Source: Nitrospirillum sp034653275 (GTDB lineage: Bacteria > Pseudomonadota > Alphaproteobacteria > Azospirillales > Azospirillaceae). Taken from it: DNA of 64,000 nt. Where the stretch lies: positions 744,001-808,000 of the forward strand of contig NZ_JAYEES010000001.1 in assembly GCF_034653275.1 (NCBI RefSeq), given 5' to 3'. Both the position numbers and the translations under genes were made by a program. Positions 18,317 to 27,373 of this stretch are shown here, one piece after another; within the stretch, counting starts at the first letter, position 1, and every line of letters starts with the position of its first letter. Below the pieces are notes generated by a model. It searched no databases, had not been told where the DNA came from, and saw only the letters and a program-made list of their open reading frames with translations.

Positions 18317-18816
18317 GGACACCCCGCTTGAGTTGGCTTTGAAAAGAACATGCGTTCGCCTTTTGCGGCTGGTATTTACCGGCCGCGAATTCACCGAATA
18401 TTGAGAAGGATTTGCCGTTAAAAGAATTTACCTAACGAAAAAGCCAATCAAAACCTGATGGCTTGACGCACCTTATGGGCCGTTGGTTGACAAAGTGTAA
18501 ATGCTGGATGGCATATTGACTGATCCATATCAATCTAACGGAAAAGAATTTTGAATAAAATTCAATGTAAACATGGAATTAATATGCGAGCCAGAATCCA
18601 TTACAGTCATTGCCCAGAAGTCACATTCCGTCACATTGGCGTTCAGGTTGACGCCTCTGGTGGGATGTGAGGTGGGGCGGTCGAGCCCAACGTTCACGGG
18701 TTTATTATAATGCCGTATCGCCACAAGGGTGAATGGCTGCTCCAGGGTTAACCACCAATTTACCTGTTTGATGAAAAGTGGCCATCAACACGCTGAAAAA
18801 TTGATTGGGGACATGC
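18317..18816. other. 500-bp AT-rich divergent promoter region
   Basis: This stretch separates the che operon (- strand) from the coiled-coil chemotaxis gene (+ strand) and is much richer in A/T than its surroundings. No gene is supported in it. It holds an FNR-like box (18520-18533), two TCACATT direct repeats one helical turn apart (18621 and 18631), and a GGCGT/ACGCC inverted repeat (18638-18655). It probably carries promoters for both directions. Confidence 0.6.
18520..18533 (-). promoter_or_regulatory. FNR/Dnr-like box
   Basis: Read on the - strand the sequence is TTGATATGGATCAG, which matches the FNR-family consensus TTGAT-N4-ATCAA at all but the last base. It lies about 205 bp upstream of the first che gene. 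Oxygen control of this operon is therefore possible but not shown. Confidence 0.4.
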
Positions 18817-20550
18817 ATGGGCAGGGATCTGGATACCGTGGCCAAGGCGATCAGGGCCGCATCCATATCGACCGACACGCGTTTCCTGGATATCGGCAGC
18901 CGCCTGGAAACCTCGGCTGACATCCTGACGGCGTTGACCCGCACCTTCGACACGCTGTCCGACGAGATGAAGGGGGACGGCCTGCGCCTGGCCACCCAGG
19001 ATCTGTCGCAGGTGGCGCGCTTCGTCTCGGCCCTGACCCAGGGCGGCGAGGCGGGGTCCTTCCGCACGCTGACGGCGCTGGTCACCGCCATCACCGGCAG
19101 GCTGACGCGTATGGACAAATCGATCAAGGGCGTCGGCATGCTGGCCACCAACGCCAAGATCGCGGCGGCGGTCATCGGCGACACCAGCGCCGAGTTCATG
19201 AACTTCGCGACCGAGATCCGGCGCACGCTGGGGTTGGCCCAGGCCAGCCTGGACCTGTTCGCCGCCGAACTGGCAGGTGTGGGGCGGCACCTGCAGGCGG
19301 CCGCCGCCGACCAATCCGCCTTGGATGCGCGGCAGGCCACCGCCATCCGCACCATTCCCCAGCGGCTGGCCCACAGCATCGGCACGGTGATCGACCGTGG
19401 CGAGCGGGCGGGCGCCATCGCCGCCACCGTCGGCCAGCGTTCCCAGGACATCGCCAAACGCATCGGCCTGGCGGTCATGGCGCTGCAGGTGGGCGACATC
19501 ACGCGCCAGCGCATGGAACATGTCGATTACGCCCTGGGCCTGGTATCGGAAATGGCGAACCTGCCCGGTCCCCTCCGGCCGGAAGACGCCGCCCCCGATG
19601 ACGGGGCCGCCGCTGCCCTGTTCTGCTGCCGCCTGCAGGCGGCGCAGTTGGACGACACGGCGGACGAACTGGCGCAGGAGGTGGGGCGGATCCTGACGTC
19701 GCTGCGCGACTTGGCGCGCGATGCCCGGGACATCCTGGACCTGGGGCGTGACGCCTTCGGCGCCTCCGGCAGCCAGCAGGGCAGCTTCGTGGGGGAACTG
19801 GAAGGGGAGGTCGCGGAGGTCGACGCCCTGTTGCAGGGCTATGGCGCGGCGCGGCGCCAGGCTGACGCGGTGGCGGCCTCGGTGTCGGAAGCGACCGCGC
19901 GGCTGGCCAGCCAGATCGGCACCATGCGGGCGCTGGAGGCGGACATCCGCATCATGGGCCTGAACACCAGCCTGCGCTGTGGCCGCCTGGGCACCGTTGG
20001 CCGGCCGCTGTCGATCATCGCGCAGGAATTGCGCCTGTACGCCAACGAGATCGCCGTGGAGGCGAACGGCGTCATGGGCGACCTGGACCAGGTCGCCGCC
20101 ATCGCCGCCAGCCTGTCAGGACAGGCACGCGACACCAGCGCCGCGGATACGGCGGCCATGGCCGACATCATGAGCCGGTCCATCGCGCGGCTGGGAACCG
20201 CAGGCCAGAACCTGGCCGCCGCCCTGCAAACCCTGGAACGGGATGGCGAGACGGTGGCGGACCTGCTGCGGGAAACGGTGGACCGGGCCGCCACGCATGG
20301 GGAAATGGGCCAGGTGCTGCGGCAGGCCGCGACCGACCTGGCGCTCCTCGCGCCGGATCCACCCCTGGACGAGGTTCCGGAACGGGCCGAGCCGCTGATC
20401 GCCCTGATGGCCCGCAGCTACACCATGGCCCGTGAGCGCCAGGTGCTGGACCGGTTCGCACCCGGCAAGACCCAGGCGCCCGCGCCGACGCCCACGACGA
20501 CGCCCGCGCCGTCCGTCCCGGCCGACGAACTTGAGGACATCTTCTTCTGA
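18817..20550 (+). CDS. Cytoplasmic helical chemotaxis-associated protein of unknown function
   Basis: The 577-residue protein has no membrane segment or signal peptide and is almost all predicted helix and coiled coil. The N-terminal half has a conserved-looking block, LAVMALQVGDITRQRMEHVD (about residues 222-241), reminiscent of the dimer-contact/phosphatase helix QDLTGQ of CheZ-like proteins. A later region, RALEADIRIMGLNTSLRCGR (about 372-391), resembles the signalling tip of methyl-accepting proteins (INxIALNAxIEAAR) in degenerate form. The C-terminus is Pro/Thr-rich and acidic, ending ELEDIFF. I start at ATG 18817 after TTGGGG; a TTG at 18805 is in frame. It is divergent from the che operon. 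Possible roles are a soluble receptor-like scaffold or a CheY phosphatase; neither is proven. Confidence 0.7.
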   Translation: MGRDLDTVAKAIRAASISTDTRFLDIGSRLETSADILTALTRTFDTLSDEMKGDGLRLATQDLSQVARFVSALTQGGEAGSFRTLTALVTAITGRLTRMDKSIKGVGMLATNAKIAAAVIGDTSAEFMNFATEIRRTLGLAQASLDLFAAELAGVGRHLQAAAADQSALDARQATAIRTIPQRLAHSIGTVIDRGERAGAIAATVGQRSQDIAKRIGLAVMALQVGDITRQRMEHVDYALGLVSEMANLPGPLRPEDAAPDDGAAAALFCCRLQAAQLDDTADELAQEVGRILTSLRDLARDARDILDLGRDAFGASGSQQGSFVGELEGEVAEVDALLQGYGAARRQADAVAASVSEATARLASQIGTMRALEADIRIMGLNTSLRCGRLGTVGRPLSIIAQELRLYANEIAVEANGVMGDLDQVAAIAASLSGQARDTSAADTAAMADIMSRSIARLGTAGQNLAAALQTLERDGETVADLLRETVDRAATHGEMGQVLRQAATDLALLAPDPPLDEVPERAEPLIALMARSYTMARERQVLDRFAPGKTQAPAPTPTTTPAPSVPADELEDIFF

Positions 20551-20564
20551 CGGCGCAAGATGGC

Positions 20565-20589
20565 GGGCCGCGCCGGGAATGCGCGGCCC
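20565..20589 (+). terminator. GC hairpin, probable terminator
   Basis: A perfect 9-bp stem (GGGCCGCGC with GCGCGGCCC) and a 7-base loop lie 15 bp after the stop of the coiled-coil gene and before the convergent isochorismatase gene. The T-run after it is poor, so it may act as a bidirectional stem rather than a canonical terminator. Confidence 0.55.
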
Positions 20590-20638
20590 TTGGGCGCTCG
20601 ACCGAGCTTTGGAAGGCTGCGGCCGGGCGGTGCGGTTC

Positions 20639-21256
20639 CTACTTGGCGTAGGTGGCGACGATCTGGCCGACGAGCTTCGCCCACGGCATGTCCAGCGCGT
20701 CATAGACCGGCCCCGATTCCGGCGCGGCGTTGTCCTTCAGGATTTCGACCATGAAGGTCGCATAGTCGGACAGGATGACACCGGCCTGTTGCAGGCGGAA
20801 CAGGTTCACGTCGTGCTTCGTGCGGCTGAACGTGCCCGATGCGTCGACCGCGACATAGGCGTCGTAACCCCGGGCGACGGCGGTCATGGCGGGGAAGCCC
20901 GCGCACACCTCCAGCGAAATGCCCGCGAAGATCAGCTTCTTGCGGCCCGTCGCCTCGATGGCGGCCGCGACACGGGGATCGTCATAGGCGTTGACCGTGG
21001 AACGATCGATGATCTCGATGCCGTCCAACGCCGCGACCAGTTCGGGGAAGGTGGGCCCCCACAAGCTGTCCCGGGCGGTGCTGGTGGCGACGATGGGCAG
21101 GCCCAGCGCCTTCGCGGCGCGCGCCAGCGCGACGACGTTGTGCTTCAGCTCACCGGTTTCATAGTCGCGCACTCCGGTCATCAGGTTCACCTGGTGGTCG
21201 ACCAGGATCAGGGCGGCGTTGTCCTTGGTCAGCGGCTCGTAAGTGCGGATGGTCAT
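20639..21256 (-). CDS. Isochorismatase-like cysteine hydrolase
   Basis: The 205-residue protein has the family triad: Asp in ALILVDHQVNLM (about residue 19), Lys in GRKKLIFAGISLEVC and the nucleophilic Cys in ISLEVCAGFPAM (about 121). It is most like YcaC-type hydrolases, whose natural substrates are mostly unknown. The ATG at 21256 was chosen because GAGGAGG precedes it. The frame is open to 21364 without family-like sequence. It is divergent from a LysR gene that probably controls it. Confidence 0.87.
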   Translation of the reverse strand: MTIRTYEPLTKDNAALILVDHQVNLMTGVRDYETGELKHNVVALARAAKALGLPIVATSTARDSLWGPTFPELVAALDGIEIIDRSTVNAYDDPRVAAAIEATGRKKLIFAGISLEVCAGFPAMTAVARGYDAYVAVDASGTFSRTKHDVNLFRLQQAGVILSDYATFMVEILKDNAAPESGPVYDALDMPWAKLVGQIVATYAK

Positions 21257-21377
21257 GGCGTCCTCCTCAGCGTTCGAAGTTGGTCGGGCGAAATTGGTCG
21301 GGCTCACGATCCCGTCGTGATGGAGGAAGGCTAAAGGCTGGACAAAAAGCCCAGAAGTCATCAAAACCCCAACTTAG

Positions 21378-21395
21378 CGTCCAACCATTTGGACG
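21378..21395. promoter_or_regulatory. 18-bp palindrome, probable LysR operator (copy 1)
   Basis: CGTCCAACCATTTGGACG has perfect 7-bp arms around 4 central bases. It lies 15 bp before the lysR start and about 120 bp before the divergent hydrolase. A near-identical inverted copy lies at 22420-22437 before the pirin gene, so one regulator probably controls all three promoters. Confidence 0.65.
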
Positions 21396-21410
21396 AAGCG
21401 GGGGCCCGAG

Positions 21411-22322
21411 ATGCTGGACCTGAACGACTTCTTCTTCTTCGTCCAGGTGGTCGACCGGGGCGGTTTCACCGCCGCCGGACGCACGTTGCGCATGCCGAAG
21501 TCGACGCTCAGCCATCGCATCCAGCAGCTTGAGGCGGAGCTTGGCGTCCGCCTGCTCAATCGCACATCGCGCCAGTTCGGGATGACCGACGCCGGCGCCG
21601 ATTTCTACCGGCACGCCGTCGCGATGCTGCGCGAGGCGGAATTGGCGGAAACGACGATCCGCGGGCGGCTGGCCGAACCCACCGGCACCGTACGGTGCAC
21701 CGCCGGGTCGGCGACGATGCAATTCGCCCTGTCGGACGTCATCGCCGACTTTCTCGCGCAGTATCCCAAGGTCAACATCATCGCCCATGCGGCCGACCGC
21801 GCGGTCGACATCGTGGGGGAGAATTTCGACGTCGCGGTGCGCGCGCACTCCGATCCGCTGCCGGATTCCAACCTGGTCCAGCGCACCCTCGCGCCCGCGC
21901 CCTGGTTCCTGTTCGCGGGCGCCGATTATGTGAGCGCGCATGGCGCGCCAACGTCGCCGCAGGACCTGCGGGAGCATCCCTCCCTCTTCATGATGCGGGC
22001 GGGCGTCCAACCGGTCTGGCGCCTGCGGCATGCGCACCAGAAGCGGGATGAGATCGTGGTGCCGCTCACGCCGCGATTGCTCAGCGACGACATGGTCGGG
22101 CTGCAGAAGGCGGCCATCAAGGGCCTGGGCGTGGTGGCGCTTCCCGGCTACATCTGCCGCGCCGCCGTCCATTCCGGGGCGCTGCGGCGTGTGTTGCCCG
22201 ACTGGGTCGCCGGTGATTCCACGCTCACGGCGCTGATACCGTACCGGCAGGGCCTCCTGCCGTCGGTCCGCGTGTTCCTGGACCATCTCTCCGCCGAGTT
22301 CCCCAAGATGGTCCTGATGTAG
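21411..22322 (+). CDS. LysR-family transcriptional regulator
   Basis: The 303-residue protein has an N-terminal winged helix (FFFFVQVVDRGGFTAAGRTLRMPKSTLSHRI in part, about residues 6-36) and the LysR effector-binding domain (about 90-300). The domain pattern (TVRCTAGSATMQFALSDVIADFL in part, then VDIVGENFDVAVRA) is that of the large AaeR/DsdC-like group that regulates a divergent neighbour. It is divergent from the isochorismatase-like gene and upstream of the pirin-esterase-GMC genes. The effector is unknown. Confidence 0.9.
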   Translation: MLDLNDFFFFVQVVDRGGFTAAGRTLRMPKSTLSHRIQQLEAELGVRLLNRTSRQFGMTDAGADFYRHAVAMLREAELAETTIRGRLAEPTGTVRCTAGSATMQFALSDVIADFLAQYPKVNIIAHAADRAVDIVGENFDVAVRAHSDPLPDSNLVQRTLAPAPWFLFAGADYVSAHGAPTSPQDLREHPSLFMMRAGVQPVWRLRHAHQKRDEIVVPLTPRLLSDDMVGLQKAAIKGLGVVALPGYICRAAVHSGALRRVLPDWVAGDSTLTALIPYRQGLLPSVRVFLDHLSAEFPKMVLM

Positions 22323-22419
22323 GCCGGTCTTCCCGCCCGCATCGCCTCCCCGCATCCCGCTCCCATTACCGTCGCCTCACCCCCACGTTCGGAACCGGGC
22401 GCGGTACCGATGCGGCCAT

Positions 22420-22437
22420 CGTCCATTTGGTTGGACG
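22420..22437. promoter_or_regulatory. 18-bp palindrome, probable LysR operator (copy 2)
   Basis: CGTCCATTTGGTTGGACG read on the opposite strand is CGTCCAACCAAATGGACG, which differs from copy 1 at only two central bases. It lies about 87 bp upstream of the pirin start and 98 bp after lysR. Confidence 0.65.
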
Positions 22438-22523
22438 TTGTGTCTGGAAATGACCAGCTTCTCGGCCGGCCGCCGCCGACCGTAAAACGGGCCCATCAGA
22501 CGAAACTTCTGGGAGTGGCCGTG

Positions 22524-23402
22524 ATGGGCAACATCGGAAAGATCGAGAGGGTGGGGGCCGTCTCCCGCCGGCTCAGCGAGGCGGTGACGGGCGTGCAGCA
22601 CGACATCGGCGACGGGTTTTCGGCCAAGCACTTCTCGGAAGAGATGTTCGGCGGGGCGATGGACCCGCTGCTGATGGTCGACCATTTCGTGATGACGGCG
22701 CCGACCTTCGATCCGCATCTGCATGCCGGCATTTCCGCCGTCACCGCGATGTTCGAGGATACGGAGGGGGCGTTTCTCAACCGCGACACGCTTGGCCACG
22801 CCCTCGAATTGAAGGCGGGCGACCTTTACTGGCTCACGGCGGCGAGTGGTGCGGCGCATGAGGAGAAGCCCGCCCCCGGCGCCCGCATCCATGCGCTGCA
22901 GATCTTCGTGAACCTGCCCGAACGGCTGAAGAAGTGCCCGGCGCGCTCCCTACAGGTCGACGGCGCGACGGTGCCGGTGATCGAGGGCGAGGGGCACCGC
23001 GTCCGCGTGGTTCTGGGGGCCACCGGGGCTGTCAAAGGCGAGACCGGGACGCCCGAGGAGATGACCTTGCTCGACGGCTTCCTCGCCGGGCCGGGCCACT
23101 TCGTTCACCCGCTGCCCGAGGAGCGGCAGGCCTGGGCGTATGCGGTTTCCGGCAGGGTGTCGGTGCGCTGCGGCGACGAGGTGCGGACCCTGGACGCCGG
23201 AACCGCCACCGCCATCGAGGCGGGACCGGCGGCGGATCTCGCGTTCGAGGCGTCGGCGCCCGCCCATTTCGTGCTGCTGGCCGGCAAGCCGATCCGCGAA
23301 AGGTTCGTCAAGCATGGGCCGCTGGTGATGTCCACGGCCGACGACGTCCGTAGGACCTTGGTCAGCTACGCCCAAGGCAAGTTCGGCCGCATCCCTTCCT
23401 GA
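22524..23402 (+). CDS. Pirin family protein
   Basis: The 292-residue bicupin has the pirin N-terminal signature in modified form: MDPLLMVDHFVMTAPTF, then PHLHAGISAVTAMFED (metal-binding His pair), DTLGHALELKAGDLYWLTA and AAHEEKP (third and fourth ligands, His/Glu). The C-terminal pirin_C domain includes GRVSVRCGDEVRTLDAG. Bacterial pirins include quercetin-2,3-dioxygenase-like enzymes and regulators. The ATG at 22524 follows GGGAGTGG. It is the first of three same-strand genes behind the LysR operator copy. Confidence 0.88.
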   Translation: MGNIGKIERVGAVSRRLSEAVTGVQHDIGDGFSAKHFSEEMFGGAMDPLLMVDHFVMTAPTFDPHLHAGISAVTAMFEDTEGAFLNRDTLGHALELKAGDLYWLTAASGAAHEEKPAPGARIHALQIFVNLPERLKKCPARSLQVDGATVPVIEGEGHRVRVVLGATGAVKGETGTPEEMTLLDGFLAGPGHFVHPLPEERQAWAYAVSGRVSVRCGDEVRTLDAGTATAIEAGPAADLAFEASAPAHFVLLAGKPIRERFVKHGPLVMSTADDVRRTLVSYAQGKFGRIPS

Positions 23403-23467
23403 TCCCCGCGACAGATGAAACCGGGCCGGGTCCCCGCGTGCCGGCCCCAAGCAAGATGGAGCTGAAG

Positions 23468-24403
23468 ATGACCAACACCGATGCGATGACCTCGACCGAG
23501 ACCTTCGTTCCCTGGATTTCGCCGGCCGAACGCGAGCGCGAGGCGGCGCTGCTGGCCCATTTCGCCCGCTTCTGGGGCACGGCGACGGGCGCCCCCCGGG
23601 ACATCTACGACCGCTTCATCGCCGCGAGCCCCCTGGCGGACGGCGTGACGACCGAGGAGGTCGCGGAGGCCGGCGTCCATGGGTGGTGGGTGCGGCCGGC
23701 GGCCGCGACGGCGGGGCAGGCCATCCTGTTCATCCACGGCGGCGGCTACGTCCAGGGCACGGCGCGGGCCTACCGGGGTTTCGTGAGCCAGGTCGTGAGC
23801 CGCACCGGCATCCCCGCGCTGGCGATCGACTATCCGCTTGCGCCCGAGGCGACGCTGCCGGCCGCACCGGACGCGGCACTCGCCGCCTATGCGCATCTGG
23901 TGGCGCGGGGCTTTTCCCGCATCGCCATCGTGGGCGATTCAGCGGGCGGCGGCCTGTCGCTGGTCACGATGGCCCGGCTGGCCGCGCAGTCGACCCTTCC
24001 CGGCCCCGTCGCCGGCGTCGTCTTCTCGCCCTGGGCGGACCTCGCCTTCACCGGCCGGTCGATGACGGACCCGGCCGTCACCGACGCGCTCATCGGCCAT
24101 GATTATCTGCGCGCCTGCGCGGACAAATATGTGGGGACCTTACCGCCCACCGATCCGCTCGCCTCCCCCCTGCATGGCCGGCTCGATGGGCTGCCGCCGC
24201 TCCTGATCCAGGTCGGCACGGACGAGCGCCTGCTGGACGACTCCCGCCAATTGGCGGCCAAGGCCGCCGCCGTTGGCGTGCCGGTCGAGTTGCAGGTGTG
24301 GGAAGGCCTGCACCACGTCTTCCAGCTCGACGTCACCCACCTGGAAAGCAGCCGCCGCGCCCTCGACCATGCGGCGCGCTTTCTGACACGGGCCTTCGCC
24401 TGA
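23468..24403 (+). CDS. Alpha/beta-hydrolase, HSL-type esterase
   Basis: The 311-residue enzyme has the oxyanion motif HGGGYVQG (about residues 89-96), the nucleophile elbow GDSAGGG (about 156-162), an acid in QVGTDERLLDDS (about 250) and the catalytic His in EGLHHVFQL (about 280), the layout of the hormone-sensitive-lipase/BFAE family. It hydrolyses short-chain esters; the natural substrate is unknown. The ATG at 23468 has GGAG 6 bases upstream, better than the earlier in-frame ATGs. It lies 65 bp after pirin. Confidence 0.88.
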   Translation: MTNTDAMTSTETFVPWISPAEREREAALLAHFARFWGTATGAPRDIYDRFIAASPLADGVTTEEVAEAGVHGWWVRPAAATAGQAILFIHGGGYVQGTARAYRGFVSQVVSRTGIPALAIDYPLAPEATLPAAPDAALAAYAHLVARGFSRIAIVGDSAGGGLSLVTMARLAAQSTLPGPVAGVVFSPWADLAFTGRSMTDPAVTDALIGHDYLRACADKYVGTLPPTDPLASPLHGRLDGLPPLLIQVGTDERLLDDSRQLAAKAAAVGVPVELQVWEGLHHVFQLDVTHLESSRRALDHAARFLTRAFA

Positions 24404-24452
24404 CCAGGCCGCGCCCTTGGCGCACGCAACCTTACGAATATGGAGACGACCT

Positions 24453-25979
24453 ATGGCTATCCAGCCTCACTCTGAGACCATTTTCGACGTGGTCATCGTC
24501 GGCGGCGGATCGGCGGGCGCGGTGCTGGCGCGGCGCCTGAGCGAGGACAGCGCGCGGCGCGTGCTGTTGCTGGAGGCGGGCGAGGCCTATGCGCCGTCGG
24601 CCTACCCGGACGTCATCGCCAACGCCAACCGTGTCGGCGGCGACGCGGCGCACGGCTGGGGCTACCACACCCGGGACGGGGCGACGCTCGGCCACGACGT
24701 CAACGCCATCCGTGGCAAGGTGCTGGGCGGCAGCTCGGGGGTGAACGCCGCCGTCGCCATGCGCGGCCGCCCCTCCGACTTCGCCCGCTGGACCGCCATG
24801 GGCATCGAGGGCTGGACCTGGGAGGACGTGTTCCCCGTCTTCCGGGACCTTGAGAACACGCCGACGGGCGACGACGCCTATCATGGCCGCGTCGGTCCGT
24901 TTCCCATCCGGCAGAGGACCATGGAGGAGATCACCCCCTCGATGCGCGCCTTCGTCCAGGCGGCGGAAGCGGTGGGCCTCAAGCGGATCAGCGATTTCAA
25001 CGGCGCCGACCAGAACGGCGTCTCGCCCTATCCGCTGAACGTGGTGGACGGGCGCCGCATCAACACCGGCATGGCTTATCTGACCGACGCGGTGCGGGCA
25101 CGCCCGAACCTGACGATCCGCGGGCGGGCCGAGATCGATGTCGTGCTGTTCGAGGGCCGCAGCACCACCGGCGTCCGCCTGGTCGATGGGGAGGAGATAC
25201 GGGCGCGGCGGGTCATCCTGTCGGCCGGCACCTACGGCAGCCCGGCGATCCTTATGCGGTCCGGCATCGGTCCGGCGGCGCACCTGAAGGACCTCGGCAT
25301 TCCCGTCCTGCTCGACGCGCCGGTGGGTGAGCGGCTCAAGGAACATCCCTTCTACTACAACGTCTACGCGCTGAAGCCGGAGGTGAACGGCATGACGCCC
25401 GTCGCCGGCGCCATCATCTGGACCCGTTCCAGCGAGGCTGGCGAGGATGAGCTGGACCTGCATATCTCCGGCACGCACATCTTCGATCCGGCGCTGAGCC
25501 CCACCGGTGGCGCGATCGTGCTGGCCTGCGCGGTGACGCTCCCCAGGTCCAACGGGTCGATCCGGCTGGCCAGCCGCGACCCGCGCGCCATGCCGTTGAT
25601 CCGCTTCAACTTCTTCGACGACCCCAGCGATCTGCGCCGGATGAAGGAGGCGGTGCGCCTGTCGCGCAGGATCGGCCGCACCGCGCCATTCAGCGACACC
25701 ATCGCCTTTGAGATGGCGCCCGGGGATGACGTCGAAGACGATTTCGCGCTGGAACGGGCCATCATCGCCCAGATCGACGGCTATTCGCATCCCACGTCGA
25801 GCGTGCCGATGGGCGCCGCGGGCGATCCGGCGGCGGTGGTCGACAGCCAGGGCGCGGTGCGCGGGGTCGAGGGGCTGCACGTGGTCGATGCCTCCATCAT
25901 GCCCGACATCGTCTCGGCCCCCACCAACGTGACGACGATCATGATGGCCGAGGCCATCAGCCGGAAGCTGGTGCTGTGA
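24453..25979 (+). CDS. GMC-family FAD-dependent oxidoreductase
   Basis: The 508-residue flavoprotein begins with the Rossmann motif FDVVIVGGGSAGAVLARRL (about residues 11-29). GMC signature 1 is GKVLGGSSGVNAAVAMRG (about 88-105) and signature 2 is ILSAGTYGSPAILMRSGIGP (about 262-281). The C-terminal block holds the catalytic His in SHPTSSVPMG and the Asn in SAPTNVTTIMMAE. It oxidises an alcohol (choline-dehydrogenase/alcohol-oxidase type); the substrate is not predictable. GGAG at 24442 supports the ATG at 24453. It is probably co-transcribed with the esterase before it. Confidence 0.9.
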   Translation: MAIQPHSETIFDVVIVGGGSAGAVLARRLSEDSARRVLLLEAGEAYAPSAYPDVIANANRVGGDAAHGWGYHTRDGATLGHDVNAIRGKVLGGSSGVNAAVAMRGRPSDFARWTAMGIEGWTWEDVFPVFRDLENTPTGDDAYHGRVGPFPIRQRTMEEITPSMRAFVQAAEAVGLKRISDFNGADQNGVSPYPLNVVDGRRINTGMAYLTDAVRARPNLTIRGRAEIDVVLFEGRSTTGVRLVDGEEIRARRVILSAGTYGSPAILMRSGIGPAAHLKDLGIPVLLDAPVGERLKEHPFYYNVYALKPEVNGMTPVAGAIIWTRSSEAGEDELDLHISGTHIFDPALSPTGGAIVLACAVTLPRSNGSIRLASRDPRAMPLIRFNFFDDPSDLRRMKEAVRLSRRIGRTAPFSDTIAFEMAPGDDVEDDFALERAIIAQIDGYSHPTSSVPMGAAGDPAAVVDSQGAVRGVEGLHVVDASIMPDIVSAPTNVTTIMMAEAISRKLVL

Positions 25980-26083
25980 TGCTCGCGGAACTTGGGCTCA
26001 GAAGCCGGTGGCTGCAGTGGGGCATGCAATTGCTCATGACCATGGCCCCGCCGGCGATCACGCTGGAACCCATCATTATCGGT

Positions 26084-27373
26084 TCAATGGTGGCGTTCCA
26101 TATCCTCGCGGCCAGGCTCGCCATCCTTCGGGAGCCCTCCGAACCTTCCCGGGGGTTCAGGCGGACCGTGTCCTGACCCTCGCAACGAAGCGCCGGCTGG
26201 TCCTCCGGTCGGCGTCTTGCCTATGGTGATGACGAGCGGCAGGGCGAGGATGGCGAAGCCGATGGGGGCGGCGCCGATCGCGCCGATGCCGTGTCCGTCG
26301 ATCACCCAGCCCCCGCCGGCCGTGCCGATCGCGATGCCGAGGTTGGCGGCCGATATATTCAGCGTCATGGCGAAGGACGGCGCGGCCTGCCCCGCCAGCG
26401 TGACGCGCACCTGGGCCAGTGTCACCGAGGCGGTGTGGCTGATGCTCCACAGCACCAGCGGGGCCGCCGCCAGCAGGACGGCCCCGCCGGCCTGTGCCGC
26501 CATATTGACCGAGACGAGCAGGACCAGGATCGCGATGATCGTCGCCCCGAGCGGCGCGTGATCGGCGTAGCGCCCGGCGATGCCGTTGCCCAGCAGGCCG
26601 GCGGCCCCGAACAGGAACAGGGTGAGCGCGACACCCCAGGCCGACAGGCCCAGCGCCCGCTCCACCCAGACCCCCAGATAGGTGTAGGCGGAGAACATCG
26701 CGGCGAAGAGCAGCACCGACAGGCCCAGGTGCCTGAGGAAGACGGGCTGGCGCAGTAGATCGAGCTGCCCGCCGATGCCGGTGGGCTTGGACGCGTCGAT
26801 GGTCGGGAACAGCAGGCCGACCAGTCCTGCCAGAGGCAGCGCCGCGAGCGCCAGCACGATGAAGGGCAGCCGCCAGTCGCCGGCCTGGGCCAGCGCGACA
26901 CCCGCCGGCAGCGCCAGCAGCACGCCGAGCACGAAGCCGATGTTGGCCCGTGCCAGGCCCTTGCCACGTTCCGCCGGCGGCGCCAATCGCGTCACCACGG
27001 ATGCGCCGACGCTGATGAAGGCGGGCAGGGTGGCACCCTGCACCACCCGCGCCAGCAGCATCACGTTGATGTCGGATGTGAGACCGGCCAGTGCGTTGCC
27101 GGCCGCATAGAGCAGAAGCGTCGCCGTCAGGATGACGCGCGGCGACAGCCGGCTGGTGAGCAGGGTCACGAACGGCCCGGCGACCGCCGCCGAAAAGGCA
27201 AACCATCCGGTCAGCCCGCCCGCCCGAGCGAGCGGGATCCGCAGATCCCGCGCGATCAGCGGAAGGAGGCCGACGACGACGAACTCGGCGGCGACGACGG
27301 TCGTCGTCGTGGGAGCCATCAGCCAGAGGGCCCTGGTCAGCACCCGTTCGGGGCGGTCGCCGGTCGGGGTCAT
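26084..27373 (-). CDS. MFS transporter (DHA1-type drug/metabolite exporter)
   Basis: The protein has 429 residues with about twelve membrane segments, an N-terminal ALWLMAPTTTTVVAAEFVVVGLL (in part) and the RVVQGATLPAFISVGASV (in part) motif-C-like segment of the arabinose-efflux/DHA1 group. It overlaps the SDR gene by 4 bp (ATGA at 27370). The C-terminal 40 residues after the last membrane segment are Gly/Pro-rich and may reflect a run-on past an ancestral stop. It probably exports the compound that induces the divergent TetR. Confidence 0.88.
   Translation of the reverse strand: MTPTGDRPERVLTRALWLMAPTTTTVVAAEFVVVGLLPLIARDLRIPLARAGGLTGWFAFSAAVAGPFVTLLTSRLSPRVILTATLLLYAAGNALAGLTSDINVMLLARVVQGATLPAFISVGASVVTRLAPPAERGKGLARANIGFVLGVLLALPAGVALAQAGDWRLPFIVLALAALPLAGLVGLLFPTIDASKPTGIGGQLDLLRQPVFLRHLGLSVLLFAAMFSAYTYLGVWVERALGLSAWGVALTLFLFGAAGLLGNGIAGRYADHAPLGATIIAILVLLVSVNMAAQAGGAVLLAAAPLVLWSISHTASVTLAQVRVTLAGQAAPSFAMTLNISAANLGIAIGTAGGGWVIDGHGIGAIGAAPIGFAILALPLVITIGKTPTGGPAGASLRGSGHGPPEPPGRFGGLPKDGEPGREDMERHH

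Noticed and set aside
25976..26176. 66-codon hydrophobic + strand frame after the GMC gene
   Set aside because: It overlaps the 3' end of the MFS gene on the other strand, has no ribosome binding site and no recognised homology, though its hydrophobic stretch drew attention.
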